A stretch of DNA of 64,000 nucleotides from Roseiarcus sp963836695. GTDB lineage: Bacteria > Pseudomonadota > Alphaproteobacteria > Rhizobiales > Beijerinckiaceae. The translations under genes and the position numbers were made by a program. Positions 55,016-64,000 of the stretch are shown piece after piece. A model generated the notes under the pieces. That model was not told where the DNA came from. It did no database searches and was given only the letters and a program-made list of their open reading frames with translations. The stretch's first letter is position 1. Each line of letters begins with the position of its first letter. The stretch is from positions 124,001 to 188,000 of the forward strand of contig CAWIKX010000039.1 of assembly GCA_963836695.1 (NCBI GenBank). Direction: 5' to 3'.

Positions 55016-55515
55016 GCGACCGGCGACTGCGCCACGCCGAGAGCGCCGCCTTTCGGCACGCTATGGGTTCGCTTTCCTCGGGGGTTGCGATCGTCGCTTG
55101 CGGCGGGGACGGGATGCGCGCCGGTTGCACGGCCATATCGCTCGCGTCCCTGTCCTTGGCCCCGCCGACGCTCATCGTCTGCCTCGCGCGCTCGTCCTCG
55201 ACGCTAGCAGCGTTGCGCGAGGCCGGCGCATTTTCGATCAGCCTCCTCGCCGCGCGCCATCAGGCGCTCGCCCATCGCTTCAGCGGACATAGCGGAGTGC
55301 ATGGGCCACGCCGTTTCGACCTCGGGCGCTGGGATACCCTCTCAACCGGCGCTCCTCTGCTCGCCGATGCGATCGCGGCCTTCGACTGCCTCGTCGAGGA
55401 GGTCATCGAGCGCCACTCCCATGCGATCGTCCTCGGCGCGGTGGTGAGCCTCAAGGAGGGCGCCGACGAACCCATCCTTGTGCGCCGGCGCGGAGAGTAC
55501 GCGCCCTTTGTTTAG
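55012..55515 (+). CDS. Flavin reductase-family FMN-binding protein
   Basis: A 167-residue split-barrel protein of the HpaC/RutF type. It has FRHAMGSLSSGVAIVACGGD, MRAGCTAISLASLSLAPPTL and CLARSSSTLAALREAGAFSI, the FMN-site pattern of the family, and a Phe/His-rich C-terminus. Such enzymes supply reduced flavin to two-component monooxygenases. The GTG start overlaps the preceding frame. No partner monooxygenase is adjacent, so it may be a free-standing reductase. A repeat-built hairpin follows the stop. Confidence 0.85.
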   Translation: MSDRRLRHAESAAFRHAMGSLSSGVAIVACGGDGMRAGCTAISLASLSLAPPTLIVCLARSSSTLAALREAGAFSISLLAARHQALAHRFSGHSGVHGPRRFDLGRWDTLSTGAPLLADAIAAFDCLVEEVIERHSHAIVLGAVVSLKEGADEPILVRRRGEYAPFV

Positions 55516-55541
55516 GACAAAACCGGTCCGGCCGCGTTCAC

Positions 55542-55626
55542 TAAACGCTATTAAACGCACGTAAAACGACCATAAACGCTAGTAAACGCTAGTAAATTTG
55601 CTAGCGTTTACTAGCGTTTATTTTTT
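55542..55626. terminator. Hairpin built from 10-bp TAAACGCTAG repeats, probable terminator
   Basis: Five head-to-tail units of about 10 bases (TAAACGCTAT, TAAACGCACG, TAAAACGACCA, then TAAACGCTAG twice) occupy 55542-55592. The last two units pair perfectly with two reversed units (CTAGCGTTTA twice, 55601-55620) across an 8-base loop, giving a stem of at least 20 pairs. A T-run (TATTTTTT) follows. It sits 27 bases after the flavin reductase stop, so termination is the simple role; the 10-base periodicity is unusual for a terminator and more like iterons. Confidence 0.7.
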
Positions 55627-56195
55627 CGAATCGAGACTTTTCAATGGGTTACGCCCGGTTCAAAGAAAACAATTTCCCCTATCCCTGCTCGATCTCAAAC
55701 GTCACAACTGCATCGCCCTGTCCTCGAGGCACTCTCGCCAAGCGGCAGAGCGCACACCTGGCCGATCTGAAATATATAGCATACCTTTTGGTTTTTTCCA
55801 AGAGAAATGACAGATTTGACGATCCGCCAGTTCGGAACGCGTCCCTCTGAAGGGTTCCAGCCTCGGCGCCTCTTCATGCGGCCGCCCGAGACCCTAGATC
55901 GAAGTGGCGCCTGCGACGCCGCCGGGCAACAGTGGCGCGCTGGGCCGAGGTCCGTCCCGACGGCCTCCCAAGCCTATGGCGTCCGCGCCTGTTCTAGCCG
56001 CGCTGGCAAAACGCGGCCGGCGCCGAAAAACGCCCGCCTTTACCCCGCGCCCCTAAGCTCCGACTCGAAGGAAATGCGGTCTGCTCTAGGTAATTCTACC
56101 CTTGCAGACCGATGGGCTTCGTGCGTTGGGTGCGCCCTCATCCCCAACCATTTACCTGAGGCCAGGGGTTATTTAACCCTGTCGAGAGCGCGATC
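55627..56195. other. Gene-free stretch before the cyclase gene
   Basis: About 570 bases with no credible gene. A frame at 55807-56199 overlaps the cyclase start and shows no family features. The promoter of the cyclase gene should lie at the right end; no clear boxes were found. Confidence 0.4.
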
Positions 56196-59100
56196 ATGAA
56201 CGTCCGCGTTTGGCTTCGCGGCCTCGGCCTCGGCCGATACGAAGAAAAATTTCAAGACAACAAGATTGGCATGGACGTCCTCGGGGATCTGACCGACGGC
56301 GACCTGCAAGAGCTCGGCGTTCCAATCGGCGACCGTCGACGACTGCTGAGAGCGATAGCCGAATTCGTCGCACAGCAAACGCTGACAACTCATGGGCGAC
56401 TGACCGCGCCGGCTCCGCGACCCTTCGCGGAACTCCGTTCCGCCGAGCGACGTCCGATCACAGTTATGTTCTGCGACCTTGTCGGTTCAACCGCGCTCGC
56501 GGCCTCGCTCGATGTGGAGGACTGGCGCAATCTTGTGAACGCCTATCTGGACGAGGCCTCGAAGGCGGTCACGAGGCTCGGCGGCCATGTGGTGAAGCGG
56601 CTTGGCGATGGGCTGATGGCTGTCTTCGGTTATCCGCGGGCGCAGGAAAACGACGCCGAGCGCGCCGTTATGGCGGCTCTCGGAGTCCAACAGGCGCTCG
56701 GAGAGTTGAACGCCAGAAACGCAGGGAGCAGCGCGATCCCGCTCGCTGTCCGCATTGGCCTCGAAGAAGGTCCTGTCGTCGTCGATGACGATGGCGACGT
56801 GTTCGGCGAAGCGCCCAACATTGCCGCGCGTGTTCAGGCGGCAGCGGAACCCGGAACTGTGCTCGTCACTTCCACCGTGCAACGGCAGGTGGCCGGGCTG
56901 TTCATCGTTGAGGACAAAGGCCTCTACGAGCTCAAGGGCGCTTCCGCGCCAATGAAGCTCTACCGCATCCTGCGCACCAGCGGCGGACGCCGTCGCCGAC
57001 AAGCCGGGCTTCTCACGCCTTTTGTCGGCCGCGAGAAAGATCTCGAGATGCTCGCCCGCTCATCTGAGCGAGCCCTCACCGGCGACGGACAGTTCGTCCT
57101 GATCGTCGGTGAGCCGGGCATCGGCAAGTCCCGACTGATCGAAGAGTTTCGCGGCCAGTTGGCCGACAAACCGCACTCGTGGGTCGAATGGAGCTCCTCG
57201 CAGCTCTTGCAGAACACACCGTTCCATCCCTTGCTCGGGTGGGGGCGGGTTCGGTTCGGCGGATCGGAGGTCCCTGCCGCCCGGCGGCTGGCTGAACTCG
57301 AAGCGCTTCTCGCCGCCGTCAAGCTGGACGCTACGAAGCTCGCGCCGCTGCTCGCGCCGATCGTCGGCATACCTGTTGCACCTGAGCGCATGCCCAGTGT
57401 TTCGCCGGAGGAGATTCGGCGTGGCCAAAGGGCGGCGATGGTCGAGTGGGCGATCGCCGGCTCTCGCAACCAGCCGCTCGTTCTCGTCGTCGACGACTTG
57501 CAATGGTTCGATCCGACGTCGATCGATCTCGTGCAAGCGCTGATCGACAGCGCCGCGCGGGCGCCCATCCTCGTACTGGGCACAGCGCGGCCTGAATTTC
57601 ACCCGTCGTGGAGCGCCGCGCCGCACCACCAGCTCCTTTCGTTGGGCCCGCTCAATGACGCGCAAGTCCAGCGGATGATTGCCGAGGTCGCGTCCCGCCG
57701 CGCCATGTCTACTGACGTAGTCCGGCGCGTCAGCGATCGGGCTGGCGGCGTGCCGCTATTCATCGAGGAGGTGACGCAGCTCGTTCTCGAGCGCGGCGAG
57801 CGAAGGACCACGCAAGCGATTCCGCCGACGTTGAGACAGTCTTTGGCGGCGCGACTTGACCGGCTGGGACGCGCGCGAGAGGTTGCCCAGATCGGCGCGG
57901 TGCTGGGTCGCAGCTTCTCTTATCGTCTTCTGCGCGACGTCGCGTCTCCCGCGGAGCATTCCGGCCTGGGGGTCGACGAAACTACGCTTCAAGTTGCCCT
58001 GACCCGCCTCGTCAACTCAGCGCTTCTGTTCGTCGAAGGCGTCCCGCCGGAGGCAAACTATAGTTTCAAACACGCACTGGTTCAGGACGCGGCCTACGAC
58101 AATCTCTTGAGAAGCCGACGCCAAGCCCTGCACAGGCGCGCCGCGGCGGTCATTGATCGCCGATCGATCTGAACCGGAGGCGATCGCACGCCATCTCACC
58201 GCCGCAGGCGCCAAAAGCCTGGCGGTCAAATGGTGGGCCGAAGCAGGCGAAGACGCCCTGCGTCGGGCGGCGTTCAAGGAAGCGATGGCGCACCTTGGCA
58301 AAGCGATCGCGCTAGACGACGAGGCGCAACGAGAAGCGCCCGAACATCTGGCTCAAGATTCTGCACTCTCCGAGCGGCGCCTGAAGCTGCACACGGATTA
58401 CGGACATGCGGCGATGTGGTTGAAAGGTTTTGCCGCCGACGAAATGAGCGAGGCCTATGCGCGCGCAAGCCGTTTCGCCGGACCGGCCGACCAAGCCGCG
58501 CCTCGTTTTGTCGCCTACTACGGCGAATGTCTGACGAGCTTCATGCGTGGCGAAATTCGCCAGGCGCACGCCGAAGCCGAGGCCTTCCTTCGCGAGGCGG
58601 AAGCCGAAGGACGCGCCATGGAAGTTGGCGTGGCGCGCCGGGTCCTCGGCTTTGTCTCGCTCCTGCTTGGAGATTTGCAAGCCTCCCGCAGAGCGCTCAA
58701 GCGCGCGCTGCGCGACTATGTCGGCAAACGGGACCGAGAAGGGCTCTTTCGGTTCGGCAATGATACGCGAGTGAGCGCCACGAACTTTCTCTCGTTGACA
58801 GAGTGGCATCTAGGCGAGGTCGAGCGAGCCCGAGAGCTGAGCGACGAAGCGAATCGTCGGGCGGCTGAACTGGGTCACGCGGCATCCATGGCCAGCGCGC
58901 TCTTCTTCAAGACGGCGCTCGAAAGTCGCCGCGGCGACGTCCCGGCGACAAGCGCGGCCGTAGAGTCGCTGCTCGCGCTCACCCAAGAGCATAATCTTAA
59001 AACCTACGCTGACCTCGGTCGGGTGTATGCGAGCTGGGTTCGCGGCAAGCAAGGCGAAGCGGAGGCGGGCGCAGTCGCGCTAAAAGAAGCGCTCGCCTCG

Positions 59101-59547
59101 TATCTAGCGCTAGGAAATAAGAGCGGCGCGCCGTCGTTTTATGGACTGCTGGCTGAACTGGAAGCGATGCGCCCGGACCTGGAGAGCGCGCTCGCGGCGA
59201 TCGATTCTGGATTGGCGTTAGCGCAGGAGACGGGGGAGCATTACACCGACCCCTATCTCTATCGGCTCCGCGGCCATTTCCTGTTGATGCGATCTCCGAG
59301 CGAATCCGGTCCCGCCGAGGAAGCATTTCGAACCGCCATCAGCATCGCAGAAGGGCAAGGCGCGCGCACTTATGCGCTGTTCGCCTCGCACTCGCTCGCC
59401 AAGCTCTACCAGGCGACCGGCCGAGTGGACGACGCGCAAGCTATCCTCGCGCCGGCGCTGCAAGGCTTCTCGCCGACGCCGGAAATGCTCGAAATTGCGG
59501 AGGCGCAGGCGCTGCTCAGCCGCTTGAGCATCACGCCTCGGCGATGA
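56196..59547 (+). CDS. SAM domain-class III cyclase-ATPase-TPR signalling protein, one frameshift
   Basis: About 1,115 residues after joining two frames near 58155. Residues 1-65 are a SAM domain (WLRGLGLGRYEEKFQDNKIG). The cyclase domain (about 80-250) has the metal Asp in VMFCDLVGST, then LGDGLMAVFGYPRAQ and APNIAARVQAA. A STAND/AAA ATPase follows, with GEPGIGKSR at about 305 and VLVVDDLQWFD. The tail from about 650 is a TPR-like helical array (AEAGEDALRRAAFKEAMAHL, LGHAASMASALFF). Whether the cyclase makes cAMP cannot be told. It is the complete paralogue of the broken gene at 3403. The break replaces a continuous AAAVIAERSEPEA-like segment and looks like a sequencing error. It converges on cobB, overlapping by 17 bases. 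Confidence 0.83.
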
Positions 59548-60829
59548 CATGGAAGAACGACCCCGTGACCAGGCCCCTTCGCGAGCCCGCGGGCGCTTCC
59601 GCCGCGCCGTAGACATCGCGAACAAAAGCAAAGGGGTCATCGCCGCCCGATTGAGCGATGGTCGCATAGTGGAACTCGTGACCGCGCAGGATGAGACCCG
59701 CGGCGCCGAGCGCGCAATCTGACGCGATGCGGGCCTCGCGGTAGCCGAGCGTCATCCGACGCTTGGCAAAACTGGTTTCGACACCGAGCAAGCCCGCCAT
59801 CGGATGGGCGACGCCCGAGGCGTCGAGGAGGCTTTGGCCTAGCGCCATATAGCCCCCGCATTCGCCGTGCACCGGGCGCGTCTCGGCGAAGCGCCTGAGA
59901 CCTTCTCGAAATCGGGAGGCCGCGGCCAACCGCCCGGCGTGCAGTTCCGGATAGCCGCCCGGAAGCCAGCAGAAGTCGCAGTTCGACGGCGGCGGCTCGT
60001 CGGCCAGCGGCGAGAATGGGACGATCTCGGCCCCGACCGCCCGCCAGCCTTGCTTGAGATGCGGATAGATAAAGGAAAACGCCGCGTCCCACGCGAGCGC
60101 GATGCGCTGTCCCGGCGGCCGAACTGCGGCCGGCGCCGAGGCGGGCGAAGGGAGGTTGAGATCAGCAGCCAGCGAGAGAACGCGGCCGCAGTCGACATGG
60201 GTCTCGATGAAATCGGCGATCGCCTCGAGCCGCGCTTCGAGCGCCTCGGTCTCCCCCGCCTGCACAAGACCCAGATGGCGCTCGGGCAGGGCGACGCTCT
60301 CGTTGCGCGGCAGCACGCCAACGACGGGCACGCCAATAGCTTCGATCGCCTGGACGACGAGCCTACGATGGCGGTCGCTGGCGACGCGATTGACGATGAC
60401 GCCCGCAACTTTCAACCGATCGTCATAAGCTGCGCAGCCCTTGACGATCGCCGCCGCCGACTGCGCCTGACCCGACACATCGATGACCAGCAGGACCGGC
60501 ATGCCGAGCGCCGCCGCGACGTCAGCCGAGGCGCCGGTGCGCCCGGTTGCTGCGGGAACGCCGTCGAACAGCCCCATCGAGGCTTCGCATAGAGCGAGCG
60601 CACATGGGTCTGCCGCCTGCCCGGCGAGGGCGGAAAGGAGGTTGGGGGCCATCGCCCAGGAATTGAGGTTGACGCCCTCCCGCCCAGAGGCTGCGGCATG
60701 AAATGCCGGATCGATATAGTCGGGGCCGGACTTGAGGCCGACCACGTCGACGCCGCGCCGCCTGAACGCGCGCAGGAGACCGAGCGTCGCCGTCGTCTTG
60801 CCGCTACCCGATCGGGGCGCGGCGATCAT
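59531..60829 (-). CDS. cobB: Hydrogenobyrinate/cobyrinate a,c-diamide synthase
   Basis: A 432-residue amidotransferase. The P-loop MIAAPRSGSGKTT lies at the N-terminus, LKSGPDYIDPAFHAAASGRE follows, and the C-terminal class I glutamine amidotransferase domain has the nucleophile Cys in HGECGGYMALG and the late FHYATIAQSG. It amidates the a and c side chains of the corrin with glutamine and ATP. The true start may be slightly upstream: LRGL precedes the Met in the same frame but a stop lies before it, so a small indel at the start is possible. It is the last cob gene leftward. Confidence 0.92.
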   Translation of the reverse strand: MIAAPRSGSGKTTATLGLLRAFRRRGVDVVGLKSGPDYIDPAFHAAASGREGVNLNSWAMAPNLLSALAGQAADPCALALCEASMGLFDGVPAATGRTGASADVAAALGMPVLLVIDVSGQAQSAAAIVKGCAAYDDRLKVAGVIVNRVASDRHRRLVVQAIEAIGVPVVGVLPRNESVALPERHLGLVQAGETEALEARLEAIADFIETHVDCGRVLSLAADLNLPSPASAPAAVRPPGQRIALAWDAAFSFIYPHLKQGWRAVGAEIVPFSPLADEPPPSNCDFCWLPGGYPELHAGRLAAASRFREGLRRFAETRPVHGECGGYMALGQSLLDASGVAHPMAGLLGVETSFAKRRMTLGYREARIASDCALGAAGLILRGHEFHYATIAQSGGDDPFAFVRDVYGAAEAPAGSRRGLVTGSFFHVIAEA

Positions 60830-60927
60830 GAGCCCGCGAAGTCATGGGTTAGGCTCGAATACGAATAAAGCGAGGACGGAGCCTGGCGCCGCGCTCTCAC
60901 CTCGTCCCGAGGGCCCGCCAAGCATGC

Positions 60928-61698
60928 TCATTCGCCCTCGCTCGGCGCGGCGCGAAACCGGCGCACATAATCCGCATTGTAAAGCTCGCTTTCGCGAAAA
61001 TCTTGCGCCCCAAGCGCGGGGCCCACGAGGATGAGCGCCGTGCGCTCGATCGGCGTTTCGCGCAGCGCGCCTGCGATTTCGCGAAGCGTCGCGCGCACGA
61101 CGCGCTCGTCCGGCCAGGAGGCGCGCGCGACGATCGCGGCCGGACAATCTGGCCCATAGAACGGCGTGAGCTCGGCGACCACGCGCTCAAGCGCATGAAT
61201 CGACAGATGGATCGCGAGCGTCGCGCCGGTCGTCGCGAAATTGGCGAGCGCCTCGCGCTCGGGCATCGGCGAGGCGCGGCCAGAGGTGCGTGTCAACACG
61301 AGAGACTGCGCGAGGCCGGGCAGCGTCAGCTCGCGCTCGAGCGTTGCCGCGGCGGCGGCGAAAGCGGGAACCCCCGGCGTGATCGTGTAAGCCACGCCCG
61401 CCGCCTTCAGGCGCCGCAGCTGCTCGCCCATCGCGCTGAAGATCGAGAGGTCGCCCGAATGGAGTCGGGCTACGTCCTCGGCCCTCGCGGTCGCTTCGAC
61501 GCAGAGCGCAATGATCGCATCGAGATCGAGCGGCGCTGTGTCAACGACTCGCGCGCCCTGCGGACAATGATCGAGAAGAGCGCGCGGAATCAGCGAGCCG
61601 GCATAGAGGCAGACGGGCGAGCGCTCGATGAGATCGCGCCCACGCACGGTGATGAGATCGGGAGCGCCGGGCCCGGCGCCGATGAAGTGCACCGTCAT
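60928..61698 (-). CDS. cobM: Precorrin-4 C11-methyltransferase
   Basis: A 256-residue tetrapyrrole methylase. I chose the ATG at 61698, since MTVHFIGAGPGAPDLITVRG is the conserved start. LCVEATARAEDVARLHSGDL then SIFSAMGEQ and TPGVPAFAAAAATL are SAM and substrate site motifs typical of CobM. It transfers the C11 methyl from SAM in aerobic cobalamin synthesis. It overlaps cobE by four bases. Confidence 0.94.
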   Translation of the reverse strand: MTVHFIGAGPGAPDLITVRGRDLIERSPVCLYAGSLIPRALLDHCPQGARVVDTAPLDLDAIIALCVEATARAEDVARLHSGDLSIFSAMGEQLRRLKAAGVAYTITPGVPAFAAAAATLERELTLPGLAQSLVLTRTSGRASPMPEREALANFATTGATLAIHLSIHALERVVAELTPFYGPDCPAAIVARASWPDERVVRATLREIAGALRETPIERTALILVGPALGAQDFRESELYNADYVRRFRAAPSEGE

Positions 61699-62132
61699 CG
61701 TTGTTCCTGGGGTAGAGCGACAGCGCAAGTTCCGCCGCCGCACGGCCGCTCCGCTGACAGAGCGACGGCGCAGGTCGCGCCGTCGGCGGCGAGCCGCGGC
61801 CCAAGCAGCCGTCCGCCAACGCCAGCGCCGGCGAGTGCCGCCGCTTCCGCGATATTGGGCGCGCCGAAGCGCGCCTGCGCCGCCAATGAGGGCGTAAGGA
61901 TGCGTTCGGCTTGCGCGTTGAGCGCCGCGAGCGACAAGGGCGTCAGTTCAGCTCCAAGAATGCGCGCGGCCTCGATGAGCCCAGGCTCGTCAGCCTTGGC
62001 GGCAAGCGTGAACATAGCGATCTCACCCTCGGGCGCGCCGGCCTCCTCAAGCGCGCGGCGCGACAGCGCGGCGATCGTCTCACCCGCGACGCCCGCGCGG
62101 CAGCCGACGCCAATGGCGACAATGCGGCTCAT
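61695..62132 (-). CDS. cobE: Cobalamin biosynthesis protein CobE/CbiG C-terminal type
   Basis: A 145-residue protein starting at the ATG at 62132 (MSRIVAIGVGCRAGVAGETI), which overlaps the cobL stop. It matches the C-terminal domain of CbiG, which stands alone as CobE in aerobic producers: GCRxG motif at the start and PSLAAQARFGAPNIAEAAAL later. The last 25 residues (ERPCGGGTCAVALPQEQR) include a repeat of a CAVAL motif and look variable. Its role in precorrin maturation is incompletely defined. Confidence 0.88.
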   Translation of the reverse strand: MSRIVAIGVGCRAGVAGETIAALSRRALEEAGAPEGEIAMFTLAAKADEPGLIEAARILGAELTPLSLAALNAQAERILTPSLAAQARFGAPNIAEAAALAGAGVGGRLLGPRLAADGATCAVALSAERPCGGGTCAVALPQEQR

Positions 62133-63340
62133 GCCTTGATGAGCCGCCATTGCACAATCGGCATCGCCGCGCTCCAGCCGGAATAGCGCCCGACGGGCTC
62201 GGCATGTGCGATTGCAATCTGGGTAAGCCCTCCCCCCAAGCGCCCGCGCCAATCCACACAGGCGGCCTGCGTCTCGAGCGTCACCGCGTTGACGACGAGC
62301 CGCCCGCCCTCGCTAAGCGCATCGTAAGCGCGATCGATCATGCCCGGAGCGTTCGATCCGCCGCCGATGAAGATTGCATCCGGCGTCGGCAAATCGGCGA
62401 AGACGTGCGGCGCCTCGCCGTTGACGACTGAGAGGGTGGGCGCTCCGAAGCTCAACGCATTGTGGGCGATCCGCTCGGCGCGGTCGTGGCGGAGCTCGAT
62501 CGCGACCGCATTGTTGGCGGGGTCGGCCAGCATCCATTCGATCGCGACCGAGCCTGAGCCTGAGCCAACATCCCACAGCAAGTCTCCGCGGCCGGGCGCG
62601 AGGGCGGACAAAGTCATCGCGCGGATTTCGCGCCTGGTGATCTGCCCGTCGTGCTCGAACCACGCGTCAGGCAGCCCTGCCGCGCGCGGCAGGATGCGAG
62701 CTTCGCGGTCGGCTACGACCTCAAGGGCAATCGTGTTCAAGGCGGCGACATTGTCGAGCGCGAAAGCCTGCGCCTCAGTCGTACGGATCCGCTCGCGGGG
62801 GCCTCCCATCGCCTCGCAGACCGTGAGCCTCGACCGTCCCATGCCGCGCGCCGTCAGAAGCGCTCCAAGCTTGGCCGGGGTAGCGTCATCCCAGGAGAGC
62901 GCGAGGATGCGCGCCTTGGCTTGCAAATGAGGAATAATGGCTTCGAGCGGCCGTCCATGAAGTGTCAGCAACGCGCAGTCCTGCTGGCTCCAGCCGAGCC
63001 GCGCCGCGGTGAGCGCAAAAGCGGATGGCGACGGGATGGAGACCATGTCTTCCGCGGCGAAGCGGCGCATCAGCATCGCCCCGACGCCGAAGAAGAATGG
63101 GTCGCCGCTGGCGAGTACGCAGACGGAGTGGCCACGATGGGCCTCAATGACGTCGAGAGCCTTCTCGATTGGCGACGGCCAGGTCATCGTCTCGGCTTTC
63201 AACGATCCGGCGAGGGCGAGATGGCGCTTTCCGCCGACCACAAAGTCCGCTTGCGCGACAAGCCGCCGCGCGGCAGGAGTGAGGCCGTCGACGCCGTCCT
63301 CGCCGATGCCTACGAGGCCAAGCCAGCGTTCGCCTCTCAT
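62129..63340 (-). CDS. cobL: Precorrin-6Y C5,15-methyltransferase (decarboxylating), CbiE-CbiT fusion
   Basis: A 403-residue fusion. The CbiE-like half (1-200) has GLVGIGEDGVDGLTPAARRL and VCVLASGDPFFFGVGAML. The CbiT-like half (220-400) has LLWDVGSGSGSVAIEWMLAD and IFIGGGSNAPGMI. It methylates C5 and C15 and removes the C12 acetate carboxyl in aerobic cobalamin synthesis. Its start codon at 63340 is only 11 bases from that of the divergent cobK gene, leaving no room for separate promoters between them. It overlaps cobE by four bases. Confidence 0.94.
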   Translation of the reverse strand: MRGERWLGLVGIGEDGVDGLTPAARRLVAQADFVVGGKRHLALAGSLKAETMTWPSPIEKALDVIEAHRGHSVCVLASGDPFFFGVGAMLMRRFAAEDMVSIPSPSAFALTAARLGWSQQDCALLTLHGRPLEAIIPHLQAKARILALSWDDATPAKLGALLTARGMGRSRLTVCEAMGGPRERIRTTEAQAFALDNVAALNTIALEVVADREARILPRAAGLPDAWFEHDGQITRREIRAMTLSALAPGRGDLLWDVGSGSGSVAIEWMLADPANNAVAIELRHDRAERIAHNALSFGAPTLSVVNGEAPHVFADLPTPDAIFIGGGSNAPGMIDRAYDALSEGGRLVVNAVTLETQAACVDWRGRLGGGLTQIAIAHAEPVGRYSGWSAAMPIVQWRLIKA

Positions 63341-63351
63341 GGAGCCGCACC

Positions 63352-64000
63352 GTGACGCGCCTTCGTCTGCTCATTCTCGGCGGCACGTCGGAAGCGAGCG
63401 CGCTGGCGCGACGGATCGCCGATGAGCCGGACGTCGTGGCCATTCTGTCGCTTGCCGGCGCGACCGCCAATCCTGCCCCGACGCCGATCCCTCAGCGCAT
63501 CGGCGGCTTCGGTGGCGTCGAAGGTCTCGCTGCGTATCTCGAGGCCGAGCGCGTTGGCGCTGTCGTCGACGCGACACATCCCTTCGCTTCGCACATATCG
63601 GCCAACGCGATTACGGCCTGCCGCGCAACGCACACGCCGCTCATCGTCTTCAGCCGCCCGCCCTGGAGGCGCGAACCCGACGATCGCTGGGTTGAGGTCG
63701 CGAAAATCGAGGAGGCCGTCGACGCTCTCGGGGGTCAGCCAAAAACAGTCTTCCTCACGCAAGGCCGGCTGCAGCTCGCGGCCTTCGCGCGAGCGGCGCA
63801 GCATCGCTATATCGTGCGGGCGATCGACCGGCCGTCGGAGATCGACGCCCTGCCCGATTGCAAGCTCATCCTCAAGCGCGGGCCATTCACGCTTACCGAC
63901 GAACTGGCGCTTATGCGCGAAGAGAGGATGGAGGCGCTGGTGACTAAGAATAGCGGCGGCAGAGCGACCTACGCCAAGATCGAGGCGGCGCGCGCGCTTG
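63352..64000 (+). CDS. cobK: Precorrin-6A reductase, partial (3' end outside window)
   Basis: From a GTG at 63352 an open frame of 216 codons runs off the right edge. It reads LLILGGTSEASALARRIADE, the NADPH loop of CobK, then GAVVDATHPFASHISANAIT and ILKRGPFTLTDELALMREER, with KNSGG near the end as in the family. It reduces precorrin-6A to precorrin-6B. GGAG at 63341-63344 serves as ribosome site. It is the only rightward cob gene here. Confidence 0.9.
   Translation, partial: MTRLRLLILGGTSEASALARRIADEPDVVAILSLAGATANPAPTPIPQRIGGFGGVEGLAAYLEAERVGAVVDATHPFASHISANAITACRATHTPLIVFSRPPWRREPDDRWVEVAKIEEAVDALGGQPKTVFLTQGRLQLAAFARAAQHRYIVRAIDRPSEIDALPDCKLILKRGPFTLTDELALMREERMEALVTKNSGGRATYAKIEAARAL

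Noticed and set aside
55542..55620. A CRISPR array
   Set aside because: Units are only about 10 bases, contiguous without spacers, and partly inverted; no cas genes are present.

Overview
The window is high-GC DNA from an alphaproteobacterium, most likely a Hyphomicrobiales (Rhizobiales) relative. Supporting signs are the aerobic cob genes (cobK, cobL, cobE, cobM, cobB), paired YdcH-type DUF465 genes beside queG and a GST, a purEK pair, an alphaproteobacterial elongator tRNA-Met and a DUF2161 protein. No genus can be named from this evidence.

Layout. (1) 1-9.8 kb: a leftward set of small envelope proteins, divergent from a PhoPQ-like two-component system; then a broken class III cyclase/ATPase gene and a scrap zone (small secreted protein, DNA ligase fragment, DUF2161 gene, methyltransferase remnant, histidine-kinase fragment). 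(2) 9.6-22.6 kb: a catabolic regulon of two divergent operons. Leftward it encodes an aconitase-family hydratase (LeuC/LeuD-like), a maleamate-amidase-like isochorismatase-fold hydrolase, a methylisocitrate/dimethylmalate-lyase-like enzyme and a dehydrogenase remnant. Rightward it encodes HyuA/HyuB, then (past a leftward LacI regulator) a ribose-type ABC transporter. Two near-identical palindromes, one in each control region, look like the LacI operator. (3) 23.9-32.3 kb: a second, parallel cluster with a GntR regulator, two SDRs, a cupin, a second PEP-mutase/isocitrate-lyase-fold enzyme, a VOC protein, another ribose-type ABC transporter and an amidohydrolase, ended by an IS3-family element. 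(4) 33.9-45.4 kb: tRNA-Met, purKE, a CLC channel, DUF465 pair, queG, GST and a complete lar locus (larA divergent from larC-larE-larB) for the nickel-pincer cofactor. (5) 45.6-55.6 kb: a putatively Tat-exported cytochrome P450 with an outer-membrane channel protein, a DipZ-like thiol-disulfide protein with methionine-rich repeats, pncA, lgt, a MidA-type methyltransferase, a laccase-domain protein and a flavin reductase, closed by a repeat-built hairpin. (6) 56.2-64 kb: a SAM-cyclase-ATPase-TPR protein and the cobalamin genes.

How the genes could work together. The enzymes of region 2 line up as ring opening of a cyclic imide or lactam (HyuAB), half-amide hydrolysis (amidase), hydration of a maleate-type acid (LeuCD-like) and C-C cleavage of the resulting malate (lyase). 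That would be a coherent pathway for substituted maleimides or maleamates, but it is inference from family membership and context.

Quality caveat. At least 15 genes, including the normally essential lgt, carry single-base frameshifts, often at short homopolymers. Many apparent pseudogenes may therefore be sequencing errors. The 4-10 kb zone also shows truncations and fragment joining that look like true decay.
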